DNA of 64,000 bases from Actinomadura cremea (GTDB taxonomy: Bacteria; Actinomycetota; Actinomycetes; Streptosporangiales; Streptosporangiaceae), in assembly GCF_014648495.1 (NCBI RefSeq), contig NZ_BMRF01000006.1, positions 280,949 through 344,948 of the forward strand, given 5' to 3'. The notes under the pieces are model-generated. The model was not told the origin of the DNA. It saw only the letters and a program-made list of their open reading frames with translations, and ran no database searches. Made by a program: the position numbers and the translations under genes. Within the stretch, counting starts at the first letter, position 1; the number at the start of each line of letters is the position of its first letter. Positions 15,735 to 24,069 of this stretch are shown here, piece by piece.

Positions 15735-16859
15735 TCAGCGGCGGGCGGCCGCGGCCTCGGCCCGTTCGCGCTCATCGTCGGTCTCCTCGTCGGGCTCCTC
15801 CTCCTCGTACTCGTCGGCCGGCTCCTCCGGCTCCTCCTCGTCCTCGTACTCGTCGTACTCGGCGTCTTCGGAGTCCTCGACGTCCTCGGGCGGTTCGTCC
15901 TCGTACTCCTCGTCCTCCGGGACGTCCTCGGCGTCGTCGTCGACGACGTCCTCGGGAGCCTCCTCGGGAGCCTCCTCGGGAGCCTCATCGGGGGCGTCCT
16001 CGGAAGCCTCCTCGCGGGCGCGCTCCTCCTCCTCGACGGCCTCGTCGTGGTCCACGACGACCTCGCCGTCGCGGATCTCGCCGCGCCAGCCGTCGGTGGC
16101 CTCACCGCGCATCATGATGAACTTGCGGTACAGCTTCAGGTCGAGCCGCGCCCGGCGGCCCTGCGCCCGCCAGATGTTGCCGGTCTTCTCGAACAGCCCC
16201 TTCGGGAAGTACTCGAGCACCAGCAGCACCCGGGTGAGGTCGTCGGTGATCGGGTGGAACGTCACCACGCCCTTGACCGTGGCCTTCGCGCCCTCGGACG
16301 TCCAGCTGATCCGCTGGTCCGGCACCTGCTCGGTGACGCTCGCCTGCCAGCTCCGCGTGGACTTGGCGACCTTCACCTTCCAGTTGCTCTTGGTGTCGTC
16401 GGCCCGGTCGACGCTGACGACGCCCTTGGCGAACGACGCGAACTCCTGGAACTGCGTCCACTGGTCGTACGCCTCGCGCACCGGGACGCCCACGTCGATG
16501 TCCTCGATGATGACGACGCTCTTGGACTTGCCGCCGCCGCCCTTGCCCTTCTTGCCGCCCATGCCGATGGCCTGCTTCACGCGGTCCTTCAGCACGGACG
16601 TGCCGGCCTTCACGGCGGCCTGCGCGGGCGACTTGCCCTCGCCCATGGCCTGACCGCCCTTGGCGAGCCCGCCCACGAGCCCGCCGGGGGAGCCGCCCTC
16701 GGCGAACTTCCCGGCGCTCTGGCCGATCCGCTCGCCGAGGCCGGACACGGCCTTCATCGCCCGTGCCTGCAGGTAGGACTGCAGCTCGTCCTTCAGCCGG
16801 TCGGTCGCGGGGTTGGACGTCAGGTCGTCCTTCACCTTGCTCATGGTCGACTCAGGCAT
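15735..16859 (-). CDS. gvpZ: GvpZ-position SRPBCC-domain protein with long acidic tail
   Basis: 374 aa. Residues 1-100 are helical, Gly/Lys-rich and end in a GKKGKGGGGKSK linker. Residues about 105-255 form an SRPBCC (START-like) domain (VVIIEDIDVGVPVREAYDQW, FPKGLFEKTGNIWRAQGRRA). The last about 110 residues are almost entirely Asp/Glu/Pro repeats (units such as EEAPEEAPEEAPED). The cluster position matches gvpZ of Streptomyces. START-2011 class proteins bind hydrophobic ligands; a role here is unproven. ATG 16859 was chosen for its GGAG; ATG 16844 is possible. It overlaps gvpY by 8 bases. Confidence 0.82.
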   Translation of the reverse strand: MPESTMSKVKDDLTSNPATDRLKDELQSYLQARAMKAVSGLGERIGQSAGKFAEGGSPGGLVGGLAKGGQAMGEGKSPAQAAVKAGTSVLKDRVKQAIGMGGKKGKGGGGKSKSVVIIEDIDVGVPVREAYDQWTQFQEFASFAKGVVSVDRADDTKSNWKVKVAKSTRSWQASVTEQVPDQRISWTSEGAKATVKGVVTFHPITDDLTRVLLVLEYFPKGLFEKTGNIWRAQGRRARLDLKLYRKFIMMRGEATDGWRGEIRDGEVVVDHDEAVEEEERAREEASEDAPDEAPEEAPEEAPEDVVDDDAEDVPEDEEYEDEPPEDVEDSEDAEYDEYEDEEEPEEPADEYEEEEPDEETDDERERAEAAAARR

Positions 16860-17478
16860 CGGCGTCTCCGCCCCCGGTCGCCTTCCGCCGGCCGCCCGAC
16901 GCGGTCTTGCGCGCCGTCCCGGCGGTCTTGCGCGCGGCGGACCGTCCGGTGGACGACGCCTTGCCGGTCGAGCGGCGGGCGGTCGAGGAGGCCGGGGCGG
17001 CCTTGCGGGCGCCGCCGCTGCGGCGCCGGCCGTCCTTGCGCGCCCGGCCGTCGCCGTCGCCGTCCTTCTTCCGCGCGTCGTCCCGCGCGTCATCGTCCGG
17101 GGCGTCCGCGCCCTCGGCCTCGCGCCCGGTGTCCTCCTCGGTGTCCCGCGCGGCCTCGTCGTCCTCCCGGCCGCCGCGGAGCGGGTCGTTCAGGTCGAGG
17201 GTGCGCTCGTGGAGCGTGTCGGCCAGGGTGTTCGCGCGCTGGGTGACCGCGGACGTCAGCGCCGTCCGGGTGCCGTCGACCAGGTCCTTGCGCACCTGGT
17301 CGCTCAGCCCGCTCACCAGCGGCGAGGCCACCGCGAGGCGGCTCAGCTCCTTGGGGTCCAGGCTGATCTTCTTGCCGGCCAGGAACATGCCCAGGCCGAT
17401 CGCCATCTTCGCCTTCTTCGTGCGGCCGAGGAGGTAACCCCCCACGAGCGCGACGGCTATCTTCGCGTTGCTCTGCAT
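16852..17478 (-). CDS. gvpY: GvpY-position membrane protein with basic tail
   Basis: 208 aa. A short hydrophobic N-terminus (IAVALVGGYLLGRTKKAKM, then IGLGMFLAGKK) suggests membrane or vesicle attachment. It is followed by an amphipathic segment (to about 85), an acidic linker, and a Lys/Arg/Ala/Ser-rich histone-like tail (about 140-205, repeats like TARKTASGGRRK). The position after gvpG matches gvpY of Streptomyces clusters, whose function is unknown. The strongly basic tail is opposite in charge to the acidic tail of the next gene product. One base separates it from gvpG. Confidence 0.8.
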   Translation of the reverse strand: MQSNAKIAVALVGGYLLGRTKKAKMAIGLGMFLAGKKISLDPKELSRLAVASPLVSGLSDQVRKDLVDGTRTALTSAVTQRANTLADTLHERTLDLNDPLRGGREDDEAARDTEEDTGREAEGADAPDDDARDDARKKDGDGDGRARKDGRRRSGGARKAAPASSTARRSTGKASSTGRSAARKTAGTARKTASGGRRKATGGGDADA

Positions 17479-17479
17479 C

Positions 17480-17758
17480 TCACTCCGATTCCGTGGTCGT
17501 CCGGCCGCCGTGGCCGATCTCGCGCCGCCGTTCCTCCAGCCACATCAGCCGGTCCAGCAGCTCGTCCTCGCGGCGGTCGAACTCGTCCTCGTCGATCCGC
17601 CCCTCGAGCAGCGCCTGCTCCAGCTCCCGGAGCTCGGCGCGGACGGGCGCGGGGTCGTAGTACTCCTCTTCGGCCGTCTGGACCACCTGGTCCAGCACCC
17701 AGCCCACGCCCCGTACCGGGGCCAGCGGGAGGGTCAGCACCTGCGTGATCAGGCCCAT
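17480..17758 (-). CDS. gvpG: Gas vesicle protein G
   Basis: 92 aa GvpG: MGLITQVLTLPLAPVRGVGW, VLDQVVQTAEEEYYDP, then a coiled-coil helix (LRELEQALLEGRIDEDEFDR). GvpG is an essential accessory protein in other gas vesicle systems that contacts GvpF/L. It is 13 bases downstream of gvpF and is followed one base later by gvpY. Confidence 0.92.
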   Translation of the reverse strand: MGLITQVLTLPLAPVRGVGWVLDQVVQTAEEEYYDPAPVRAELRELEQALLEGRIDEDEFDRREDELLDRLMWLEERRREIGHGGRTTTESE

Positions 17759-17771
17759 GGCGGTCCTCCGG

Positions 17772-18485
17772 TCAGACGAAGCTGTAGGGCGGCAGCGGCC
17801 CGTGCAGCGTCAGCTCGTACGCCTCGCCGCGGCGCCGCGCCTCCGCCTGCACCAGGTCGACGAACTCCGTCGCGCGCGTCCGGTCCACCAGGAAGGACAC
17901 GGCGAGGAAGTGCTCGCCGCGCGCCTCGCTCGGCGCGACGTGCACGGCGCCGGGCGCCAGCGCGTCCACGATCTCCCGGGCGGCGGCGTCGTTGCGCCGC
18001 ACGACCTCCTTGGAGACCAGCTCGCCGAGCGCCATCCGGTCGCCCTGCGTGGCCTGGTCCTGCCGGGTGGCCTCGTTGAGCCGCCGTGCCTCCGGCGACT
18101 CGGTGAGGATCTCCCGCAGCAGGTCGTCCTGGTCGCGGCCGCCCTTGAGGTGGTACTCGATGCGGCCGTCGAGCCGCTCCAGCGTCGCCGCGTAGGTCTC
18201 GGCGTTCTCGTCGAGCGCGCCGGCGACCTCGTCCTGGCTCGGGGCCACGAAGCCGAACCGCATCGGCAGGACGGAGCCGTCCTCGAGCAGCCGTTCCAGG
18301 ACGGTCTGGTGCGCGAGCACCTCGCGCCGCTTCGGCCGCAGGTCGGCGGGGGCTTCGCTGATGACCGCCTTCAGCGACCGTCCCTTGACGGTCGTCGGCG
18401 ATCCGGCCGACTCCCCGACGCCCTTGAGGTCGTCGAGACGGTGCGGGTGGTCCGCACCCGTGATCGCGTACACGTACACCGGCAT
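17772..18485 (-). CDS. gvpF: Gas vesicle protein F (GvpF/GvpL family)
   Basis: 237 aa GvpF: VYVYAITGADHPH, the core VLAHQTVLERLLEDGSVLPM then RFGFVAPS, YHLKGGRD, and the terminal LTLHGPLPPYSFV. GvpF binds GvpA and is thought to start vesicle assembly. It lies directly after gvpA (6-base gap), as in Streptomyces. The second family member in the cluster is gvpL. Confidence 0.92.
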   Translation of the reverse strand: MPVYVYAITGADHPHRLDDLKGVGESAGSPTTVKGRSLKAVISEAPADLRPKRREVLAHQTVLERLLEDGSVLPMRFGFVAPSQDEVAGALDENAETYAATLERLDGRIEYHLKGGRDQDDLLREILTESPEARRLNEATRQDQATQGDRMALGELVSKEVVRRNDAAAREIVDALAPGAVHVAPSEARGEHFLAVSFLVDRTRATEFVDLVQAEARRRGEAYELTLHGPLPPYSFV

Positions 18486-18491
18486 GGTCCC

Positions 18492-18941
18492 TTACTCGCC
18501 TTCCTTGCGCCGGGTTCCGCGACGGGCCGTCGAGGACGAGGACGAGCGGCTCTTGCGCTCCGCGGGCTCCTCGTCGTCGCCGTCCCGTCCCTTCTGGATG
18601 GACTCGCTGAACGCCTCGACGGCGCCGGTCAGCGCGCCCTTCGACTTGCCCTTGGCGCCGCTCTCCATCGAGTCGCCGACGATGTCGGTGAGCTGCGTGG
18701 GCGCCTTGCGGCCGGACTCCAGGTCGAGCCGGTTGCAGGCCTCGGCGAAGCGCAGGTAGGTGTCGACGCTGGCCACCACGACCCGGATGTCGATCTTCAG
18801 GATCTCGATGCCGACCAGCGAGACGCGCACGAACGCGTCGATGACCAGTCCCTTGTCGAGGATCAGTTCGAGGACGTCGTAGAGGCTCGAGCTCCCTCCA
18901 CCGGAGGAGGGGCGTGCCTGGTTCTGTTGCATGACGGTCAT
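18492..18941 (-). CDS. gvpA: Gas vesicle structural protein A
   Basis: 149 aa. The conserved rib-forming shell core is at about residues 20-75 ([55 protein letters not shown]). A long hydrophilic tail rich in Lys, Arg, Ser and Glu follows; GvpA from cyanobacteria and haloarchaea lacks it, but actinomycete versions commonly carry one. ATG 18941 was chosen because AAGGGAG lies 7 bases upstream; the ATG eight codons earlier lacks a site. Second gene of the operon, behind gvpO. Confidence 0.9.
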   Translation of the reverse strand: MTVMQQNQARPSSGGGSSSLYDVLELILDKGLVIDAFVRVSLVGIEILKIDIRVVVASVDTYLRFAEACNRLDLESGRKAPTQLTDIVGDSMESGAKGKSKGALTGAVEAFSESIQKGRDGDDEEPAERKSRSSSSSTARRGTRRKEGE

Positions 18942-19008
18942 TGGGGGGCTCCCTTCGTTCGGCACCGGGCCCGCAGGGGACCTCGCCGCCCGTGCGGGCG
19001 GCCTTCCC

Positions 19009-19314
19009 TCAGGCCCGGTCCAGCTGTCCGCGCGCGTACCGCCGCGTGCGCTCGTATCCGACGAGCTCGCCCCGCGGGTCGAGCGTCACCCGGTAGGTCG
19101 CCATGACGCTGGAGGTGTCGGGGATCCGCTCGATCTCCACGACCTCCACGTCCGCGACCCAGCCGCCGCCGTCCCGCGGCTGCAGCGCCGACACCGAGTC
19201 GGGCTGCGCGCCGAGCAGCTCGGCGAGCTGCACGGCGGCGCCGCGAATGGCGTCGCGGGCGGTCATCCGGGGGGCGTCGGACTCCTCACCATCGTCCTGT
19301 CCGTTGTTCGTCAT
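19009..19314 (-). CDS. gvpO: Gas vesicle protein O, first gene of the operon
   Basis: 101 aa Gvp[71 protein letters not shown]. GvpO is common in actinomycete and archaeal clusters and has been linked to regulation of gvp expression in haloarchaea. ATG 19314 has GAGG 6 bases upstream. A sigma-B-type promoter lies about 70 bases upstream and a divergent TetR gene begins 165 bases away. Confidence 0.9.
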   Translation of the reverse strand: MTNNGQDDGEESDAPRMTARDAIRGAAVQLAELLGAQPDSVSALQPRDGGGWVADVEVVEIERIPDTSSVMATYRVTLDPRGELVGYERTRRYARGQLDRA

Positions 19315-19385
19315 GGTTTCCTCAGGATTCGGGGGCGGGGGCTTGAGGGCGGTCGCGTCATCTGTTAGTGCGGACGGCCCCTGTC

Positions 19386-19409
19386 GTACCCGCTCTGTGG
19401 AATCCACAC
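19386..19409 (-). promoter_or_regulatory. Sigma-B-type promoter for the gas vesicle operon, with internal palindrome
   Basis: On the minus strand GTGT, 14 bases, then GGGTAC fits the actinomycete sigma-B-class consensus GNNT-N14-16-GGGTAY. The predicted transcript would start about 60-70 bases before gvpO. The spacer contains a perfect palindrome, TGTGGA-A-TCCACA (19396-19408), a good site for a repressor. The neighbouring TetR protein is a candidate. Confidence 0.5.
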
Positions 19410-19478
19410 CTGCTGGACAAAACGGTCTGCCTGTGATGTCAAAAGAGGCAAGTAAAATAGTGCGGTATTATTTTTTCC

Positions 19479-20072
19479 ATGACACGGCACGCCGATGCCG
19501 ACACACGCCGAGCTCAGGTCGCCTCCGCGCTGGTGCGGGTGATCGCCGAGCGGGGGCTGGCGCGGACGACCCTGGCCGATGTCGCACGGACCGCGGGGGT
19601 GTCGGTGGGGCTCGTCCAGCGCTACTTCCGCACCAAGGACGAGTTGCTCACGTTCGGGATCGAGTACGTCTACCGGCATACCGAGGAACGCGTCGAGGCC
19701 ATCCCGGTCGAGCCGCCGATCCGGGAGTTCGTCGTCCGGCTGATGGAGACCTCCCTGCCGCTGACGCCCGAGCGGCAGGCGGAGGCGAGGGTCTGGCTGG
19801 GCTTCGTGCAGGCGTCGCTCACCGATCCGGAGATGGCCGCGATCCACCGGGCGGCGACCGGGCGGCTGATCGACGGCGTCCGGCGGGCGCTGGAGGGGGC
19901 GCGGCGAGCCGGGGAGCTCGGCGCGGGCGTCGACCCGGGCGCCGAGGCGCCCGCCCTGGTCGCGTTCGCGGACGGGCTGTGCCTGCACCACGCGGCGACC
20001 GGCGACGGGTACGGCGCGCCGAGCATCGCCGCCGCGCTGCGCACCTACGTCGACCGGCTCTTCGCGTCGTGA
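19479..20072 (+). CDS. TetR-family regulator divergent from the gas vesicle operon
   Basis: 197 aa. N-terminal helix-turn-helix domain (VASALVRVIAERGLARTTLA, DVARTAGVSVGLVQRYFRTK, DELLTFG) and an all-helical ligand domain of the TetR_C_6/BetI-like type. No Shine-Dalgarno precedes ATG 19479. TATTAT at 19466-19471 puts transcription initiation close to the ATG, so the mRNA may be leaderless. The A+T-rich 40 bases upstream include AAAATA/TATTTT arms. Its divergence from gvpO suggests, but does not prove, that it controls the gas vesicle genes. Confidence 0.83.
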   Translation: MTRHADADTRRAQVASALVRVIAERGLARTTLADVARTAGVSVGLVQRYFRTKDELLTFGIEYVYRHTEERVEAIPVEPPIREFVVRLMETSLPLTPERQAEARVWLGFVQASLTDPEMAAIHRAATGRLIDGVRRALEGARRAGELGAGVDPGAEAPALVAFADGLCLHHAATGDGYGAPSIAAALRTYVDRLFAS

Positions 20073-20174
20073 GCGCGGCGCTCGTCCTGGCCCTGGTCGG
20101 GTCCCCGCCTGGAGGCCCGCGCCCGGTCGGCCGGGAGCGAACCGGGGAGGGGGCGGCGCCGGCGGCAGGAGGCG

Positions 20175-20348
20175 ATGGCCGGTGCCGGGACGGACGGGGG
20201 CCGGGGCGTCCGCGGCCTGATGGCCCTCGCGCGCGTCGACGCCTGGTTCACCCGCAACGGCGCCAAGGCCGTCGGATGGACGGTCGGCGGCATCGGCATC
20301 GGCGTCGCCCTCAACGCCGCGGTCGCCCTGCTCCTCGCCCCCGCCTGA
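20175..20348 (+). CDS. Small membrane protein
   Basis: A 57 aa frame, MAGAGTDGGRGVRGLMALAR followed by VDAWFTRNGAKAVGW and a hydrophobic stretch (TVGGIGIGVALNAAVALLLA) able to span the membrane once. AGGAGG is only 2 bases from ATG 20175; an internal ATG at 20220 is an alternative. Codon third positions are G/C-rich as in neighbouring genes. It lies between a TetR gene on the same strand and a convergent TetR gene. No function can be assigned. Confidence 0.45.
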   Translation: MAGAGTDGGRGVRGLMALARVDAWFTRNGAKAVGWTVGGIGIGVALNAAVALLLAPA

Positions 20349-20366
20349 CCCGGCCGGGCGAGGAGG

Positions 20367-21002
20367 TCAGAGGGTGTTGAGGTCCTGCTCGAGGACGGCG
20401 AAGGCGGCGTCGGCGGCCTCGGTGAGGGTCGGGTAGCCCATCTCGGGGGAGTGCAGGGCCTCGGCCGCCGTGCGGAAGGCGCCCAGGGCGACCGCCGCGA
20501 CGATGTGCGGGCGCAGGTCGGTGGCGAGGTCGAAGCCCATGCGCTCGGCGATGACCTCGGTGAGGAGCAGCTGCTTGCGCTGCGCGTGCTCCAGGCTCCC
20601 GGCCGAGAGGGCGGGGCTGTCGGCCGTCATCGTGATCAGGCACTCGAAGCGCTCGGGCGTGAAGCCGAGTTCGCCGCTCTCGCAGGCCCGGGCGACCTGG
20701 ACGATCGTGCGGCGCAGCGCCGTGATGATCGGCTCGTCCGCGGGGCGCTCGGACAGGAGGGTCAGGACGGCGCGGAGCTGCTCGTCCTGGAAGGTGAGCG
20801 CGACGTCCTCCTTCGAGGCGAAGTAGCGGAAGAACGTGCGGGACGACACGTCCACGGCGTCGGCGATCTCCTCGACGGTCGTCGCGTCGAACCCCTTCTC
20901 GGCGAACAGCGCGAACGCGGCGTCGACGAGGGCCTCGCGGGTGCGCTGCTTCTTGCGCTCCCGGCGGCCCGGAGGCCGGGCGTCGGGGACGGTCGCGGTC
21001 AT
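20367..21002 (-). CDS. TetR-family regulator of the adjacent MFS exporter
   Basis: 211 aa with a clear TetR DNA-binding domain (REALVDAAFALFAEKGFDAT, TVEEIADAVDVSSRTFFRYF, ASKEDV) and a C-terminal domain of the MftR/AcrR-like type. It is divergent from a DHA2-family drug exporter 150 bases away, the classic repressor/exporter arrangement. A 7-base inverted repeat in the shared region is the candidate operator. Its ligand is probably a substrate of the exporter. Confidence 0.87.
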   Translation of the reverse strand: MTATVPDARPPGRRERKKQRTREALVDAAFALFAEKGFDATTVEEIADAVDVSSRTFFRYFASKEDVALTFQDEQLRAVLTLLSERPADEPIITALRRTIVQVARACESGELGFTPERFECLITMTADSPALSAGSLEHAQRKQLLLTEVIAERMGFDLATDLRPHIVAAVALGAFRTAAEALHSPEMGYPTLTEAADAAFAVLEQDLNTL

Positions 21003-21103
21003 GGGCGAATCCTAACGGCCCGGCAGGAGCAGGTAAAGCGTCTCGAGCTGACTGTTGGCCAAAGGTGACTAAAGTCGCTTCATGACTCCCGGCGGTTGAC
21101 GAC

Positions 21104-21124
21104 AAGTGTCGTGCCATGACACTT
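21104..21124. promoter_or_regulatory. Candidate TetR operator in the MFS promoter
   Basis: AAGTGTC and GACACTT form a perfect 7-base inverted repeat with a 7-base spacer, beginning just after a TTGACG -35-like element (21096-21101). Binding here would block the exporter promoter. A weaker palindrome (GTGACTAAAGTCGC, 21066-21079) lies nearer the regulator gene. Confidence 0.45.
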
Positions 21125-21152
21125 TGAGGGCAGCCAATCGGGAGGACGGACG

Positions 21153-22727
21153 ATGACGCAGTTGCTCGAGAGGCCCGTGCGGGCGCGGGAACGGGCGGGG
21201 CACGGGCATCCGTGGCTCACGCTGTTCGCGGTCGCGCTGGGCGTGATGATGGTCGGGCTCGACGCGACCGTGGTCGCGATCGCCAACCCGGCGATCGCGC
21301 GGGAGTTCGGGGCCGACCTGTCCGGCCTGCAGTGGGTCACCAACGCGTACCTGCTGGCCCTGGCCGTGACGCTGATCCCGGCCGGGAAGATCGCCGACCG
21401 GTTCGGACGCCGCCGGACGTTCCTGGCGGGCGTCGTCGGGTTCGCCGTGTCCAGCGTCCTCATCGGACTGTCCGGCGGGCTCGGCATGGTGATCTTCTGG
21501 CGGGTCGTACAGGGGTTCGCGGGGGCGCTGCTGCAACCGGCGAGCCTGGCGATCCTGCGCAACACGTTCCCGGCCGAGCGGCTCAACACCGCCATCGGCG
21601 TCTGGGGCGCGACGGTCGGCGTCTCCATCGCCGGCGGGCCGATCGTGGCCGGGCTGCTGGTGGAGAACGTCAGCTGGGAGTCGGTCTTCTTCGTCAACGC
21701 GCCGCTGGGCCTGGTCGCCCTGGTCGTGGGACTGTGGGTGATCCGCGAGTCGCGGGACGAGGACGCGCGCGGCTCGTTCGACCTCGCCGGGGTCGCGCTG
21801 CTGACGGGCGCGCTGTTCGCGCTCGTGTGGGGGCTGATCCGGGCGGGCGAGGACGGCTTCGGCGGGGGCGTCCCGCGGGTGTCGTTCGCGGTCGCGATGG
21901 TGCTGTTCGCGGCGTTCGTCTGGAACGAGCGGCGGGTGGAGCGCCCGCTGCTGCCGCTGAGCCTGTTCCGGTCGGTGTCGCTGTCCGCGGCGACCGGCCT
22001 GATCGTCCTCGGCTTCTTCGCGATGTTCGGGACGATCTTCTTCATCACCCTGTACCTGCAGCAGGTGCACGGGATGAGCCCGGTGGACGCGGGCGTCCGG
22101 CTGCTGCCGATGACGGCCGTGTTCATCGTCGCGTCGCCCGTCGCGGGGATGCTGACCAGCCGGTTCGGGCCGCGCGTGCCGCTGGTGCTCGGGATGGCGT
22201 TCACCGCGACCGCGCTGTTCGGGCTGTCGCGCGTCGGGGTCGCCGCCCCCTACGCCGAGCTGTGGCCGTGGTTCGTGCTGATGGGCCTGGCGTTCGGCAT
22301 GGTGATCGTCGCCGGGACGGAGGCGATCGTGGGCAACGCGCCGCCGCAGCTGGCGGGCGTGGCCGGGGGCCTGCAGCAGACGGCGTCGCAGGTCGGCGGC
22401 GTCCTCGGCACGTCGGTGCTCGGTGTGCTGCTGTCCACCCGGGTCGGCGACGTGCTGTTCGGGCGGCTGACGGACGCGGGCGTCCCGGACGCGGCGGCGC
22501 AGCGGCTCGCCGGGCAGGAGGGGGTCGTGTCGCAGGGCGTGGCGCCGGTGCCGCCCGGCACCCCGGAGCCCGCCGCCGACGCCATCACGACCGGGAGCCA
22601 CCTGGCGTTCATGGACGGCTTCCAGACGTCGCTGACCGTCGCCGGGGCCGTGGCCGCCGTCGCGGTGCTCGCGGCGCTGTTCGTCCGGCGGGGATCGTCC
22701 CCGGTCGAGGGCGCCGCGGCGGTCTGA
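21153..22727 (+). CDS. MFS drug exporter, DHA2 family (14 helices)
   Basis: 524 aa EmrB/QacA-type proton antiporter with about 14 hydrophobic helices. Diagnostic motifs are LDATVVAIANPAI in helix 1, motif A GKIADRFGRRRTFLAG after helix 2, and motif C-like GVSIAGGPIVAGLL in helix 5. It should export hydrophobic or cationic compounds across the cytoplasmic membrane. GGAGG lies 7 bases before ATG 21153. It is expressed from a promoter shared with the divergent TetR gene. The substrate is unknown. Confidence 0.92.
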   Translation: MTQLLERPVRARERAGHGHPWLTLFAVALGVMMVGLDATVVAIANPAIAREFGADLSGLQWVTNAYLLALAVTLIPAGKIADRFGRRRTFLAGVVGFAVSSVLIGLSGGLGMVIFWRVVQGFAGALLQPASLAILRNTFPAERLNTAIGVWGATVGVSIAGGPIVAGLLVENVSWESVFFVNAPLGLVALVVGLWVIRESRDEDARGSFDLAGVALLTGALFALVWGLIRAGEDGFGGGVPRVSFAVAMVLFAAFVWNERRVERPLLPLSLFRSVSLSAATGLIVLGFFAMFGTIFFITLYLQQVHGMSPVDAGVRLLPMTAVFIVASPVAGMLTSRFGPRVPLVLGMAFTATALFGLSRVGVAAPYAELWPWFVLMGLAFGMVIVAGTEAIVGNAPPQLAGVAGGLQQTASQVGGVLGTSVLGVLLSTRVGDVLFGRLTDAGVPDAAAQRLAGQEGVVSQGVAPVPPGTPEPAADAITTGSHLAFMDGFQTSLTVAGAVAAVAVLAALFVRRGSSPVEGAAAV

Positions 22728-22739
22728 CCCGGAGCGGGG

Positions 22740-23978
22740 TCAGCTCGGGTCGGGCGCGGGGTTCGAGGTGGGGCTCGGCGTGCCGGACGGCGGCGGCGTC
22801 GTGGACGGCGGCGGCGTGCCGGTGCCGGTGTCCGGGGGAGCGGTCGGCGTCGCGTCGTCCGGGGGAGTCGTGCCGGGCGGTGCCGTGGGAGTGTCGTCGG
22901 CCGGCGGGCTCGACGGCGGGGACGACGGCGACGGCTTCCCGGCCTCCTGCTCGCGTTCGTCCGACGGCGACGCCTCCGGGGCGGGCTTCGAGGCGGGCGC
23001 GGACGTCGCCCCCTGCCCGGAGGCGGACCCCGATCCGCCGGACGGGCCACCGGAGGTGCCGCCGCCCGGCGCGGCGGGCCCCGCGGGGACCCGCGAGTCG
23101 CCGTACGGGTTCCGCGCCCCGCCGGACTCGGCGTCGGCCGGGTCGTGGCCGGTGCCGTTGGGCGAGACGGACGCGGGCTGCGGCCGGCCCTCGCCGGACG
23201 AGGGGACGATCGTCGACGACGAGCCGGTGCCCCGGGCGGACGGCCACGACACCAGCAGGCCGATGACGGCCGCCGCCGAGGCCGCGACGCCCGCGGCGGC
23301 GCCGAGCCCCCGGGACCAGCCGCCCGCGAGCCCCTTGCGGCGGCGGGTCTCGGCGGGCCCGTCCCGGCCGATCACGACGAGCGGGATCGGGGCGGTGACG
23401 GTCGCGACGTCCCGGGCCGCCTCCTCTTCGCAGGCGGCGATGACGCGGTCGCGGAGCCGGCCGGGCGGGCGCGAGGGCGCGCGGCTCGCGAGCAGCCTGG
23501 GCAGCCTGCCTTTCTCGAACGCGGTGATGAGGTCGAGCCGCGGCTCGGTCGTGCCGCGCATGAGGATGTCGAGGACGGCCCGCTCCAGCCGGGCCCGCGC
23601 CGTCTCGACGAGCTGCGCGGCGGTGTCGGGGGCGACGCCGAGCAGCCGCGCGATGTCGGCGGTCTCCAGCCACTCGCCGGCCCACAGCACCAGGGCCTCG
23701 CGGTGGTCGGAGGGCAGGCCCGCGGCGGCGCGCAGCAGCGGGTCCGGGTCGGCGAACAGCGGGGCGCCGCGCGTGGCGAACGCGCCGCGGCCGGCGCAGA
23801 CCGAGCGGGCGAGGGAGTACAGCCACAGGACGCCGTCGCCGCGCGGGGGCCGGTGGACGGCCGCGGCGAACGTGTCGCCGAGCGCGGCGGCCGCGCCCTG
23901 GTCGCCGACGAGGGACCAGCAGTACGCGTAGAGACGGTCCGCGTGCGCGTCGTAGAGCGAACCCGTGTCTGCGCGCAT
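22740..23978 (-). CDS. Sigma factor-like protein fused to a membrane anchor and Pro/Ser/Thr-rich external tail
   Basis: 412 aa. Residues 1-50 resemble sigma region 2 (SLYDAHADRLYAYCWSLVGD) and about 85-140 region 4 (SDHREALVLWAGEWLETADI, ARLLGVAPDTAAQLVETARA). A basic segment precedes one transmembrane helix at about 225-245 (GLGAAAGVAASAAAVIGLLV). The last about 165 residues are Pro/Ser/Thr/Gly-rich and predicted outside. So the DNA-binding half would be tethered to the membrane with no separate anti-sigma gene beside it. Region 2 is weakly conserved, so it may be a regulator rather than a working sigma. It converges on the MFS gene. Confidence 0.75.
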   Translation of the reverse strand: MRADTGSLYDAHADRLYAYCWSLVGDQGAAAALGDTFAAAVHRPPRGDGVLWLYSLARSVCAGRGAFATRGAPLFADPDPLLRAAAGLPSDHREALVLWAGEWLETADIARLLGVAPDTAAQLVETARARLERAVLDILMRGTTEPRLDLITAFEKGRLPRLLASRAPSRPPGRLRDRVIAACEEEAARDVATVTAPIPLVVIGRDGPAETRRRKGLAGGWSRGLGAAAGVAASAAAVIGLLVSWPSARGTGSSSTIVPSSGEGRPQPASVSPNGTGHDPADAESGGARNPYGDSRVPAGPAAPGGGTSGGPSGGSGSASGQGATSAPASKPAPEASPSDEREQEAGKPSPSSPPSSPPADDTPTAPPGTTPPDDATPTAPPDTGTGTPPPSTTPPPSGTPSPTSNPAPDPS

Positions 23979-24069
23979 GTGACCTCCACGTCGTCCGCTG
24001 CGGGGGGCCGGTGCCCGGCCTCGCGATCGATCGGGCCTCCGAGCGAGGGGAAGGCGCGCACACCGGTGG

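Noticed and set aside
13811-24000. Gas vesicle and exporter region as a secondary-metabolite cluster
   Set aside because: No polyketide, peptide, terpene or tailoring biosynthesis core genes are present; the exporter stands alone with its own TetR regulator.
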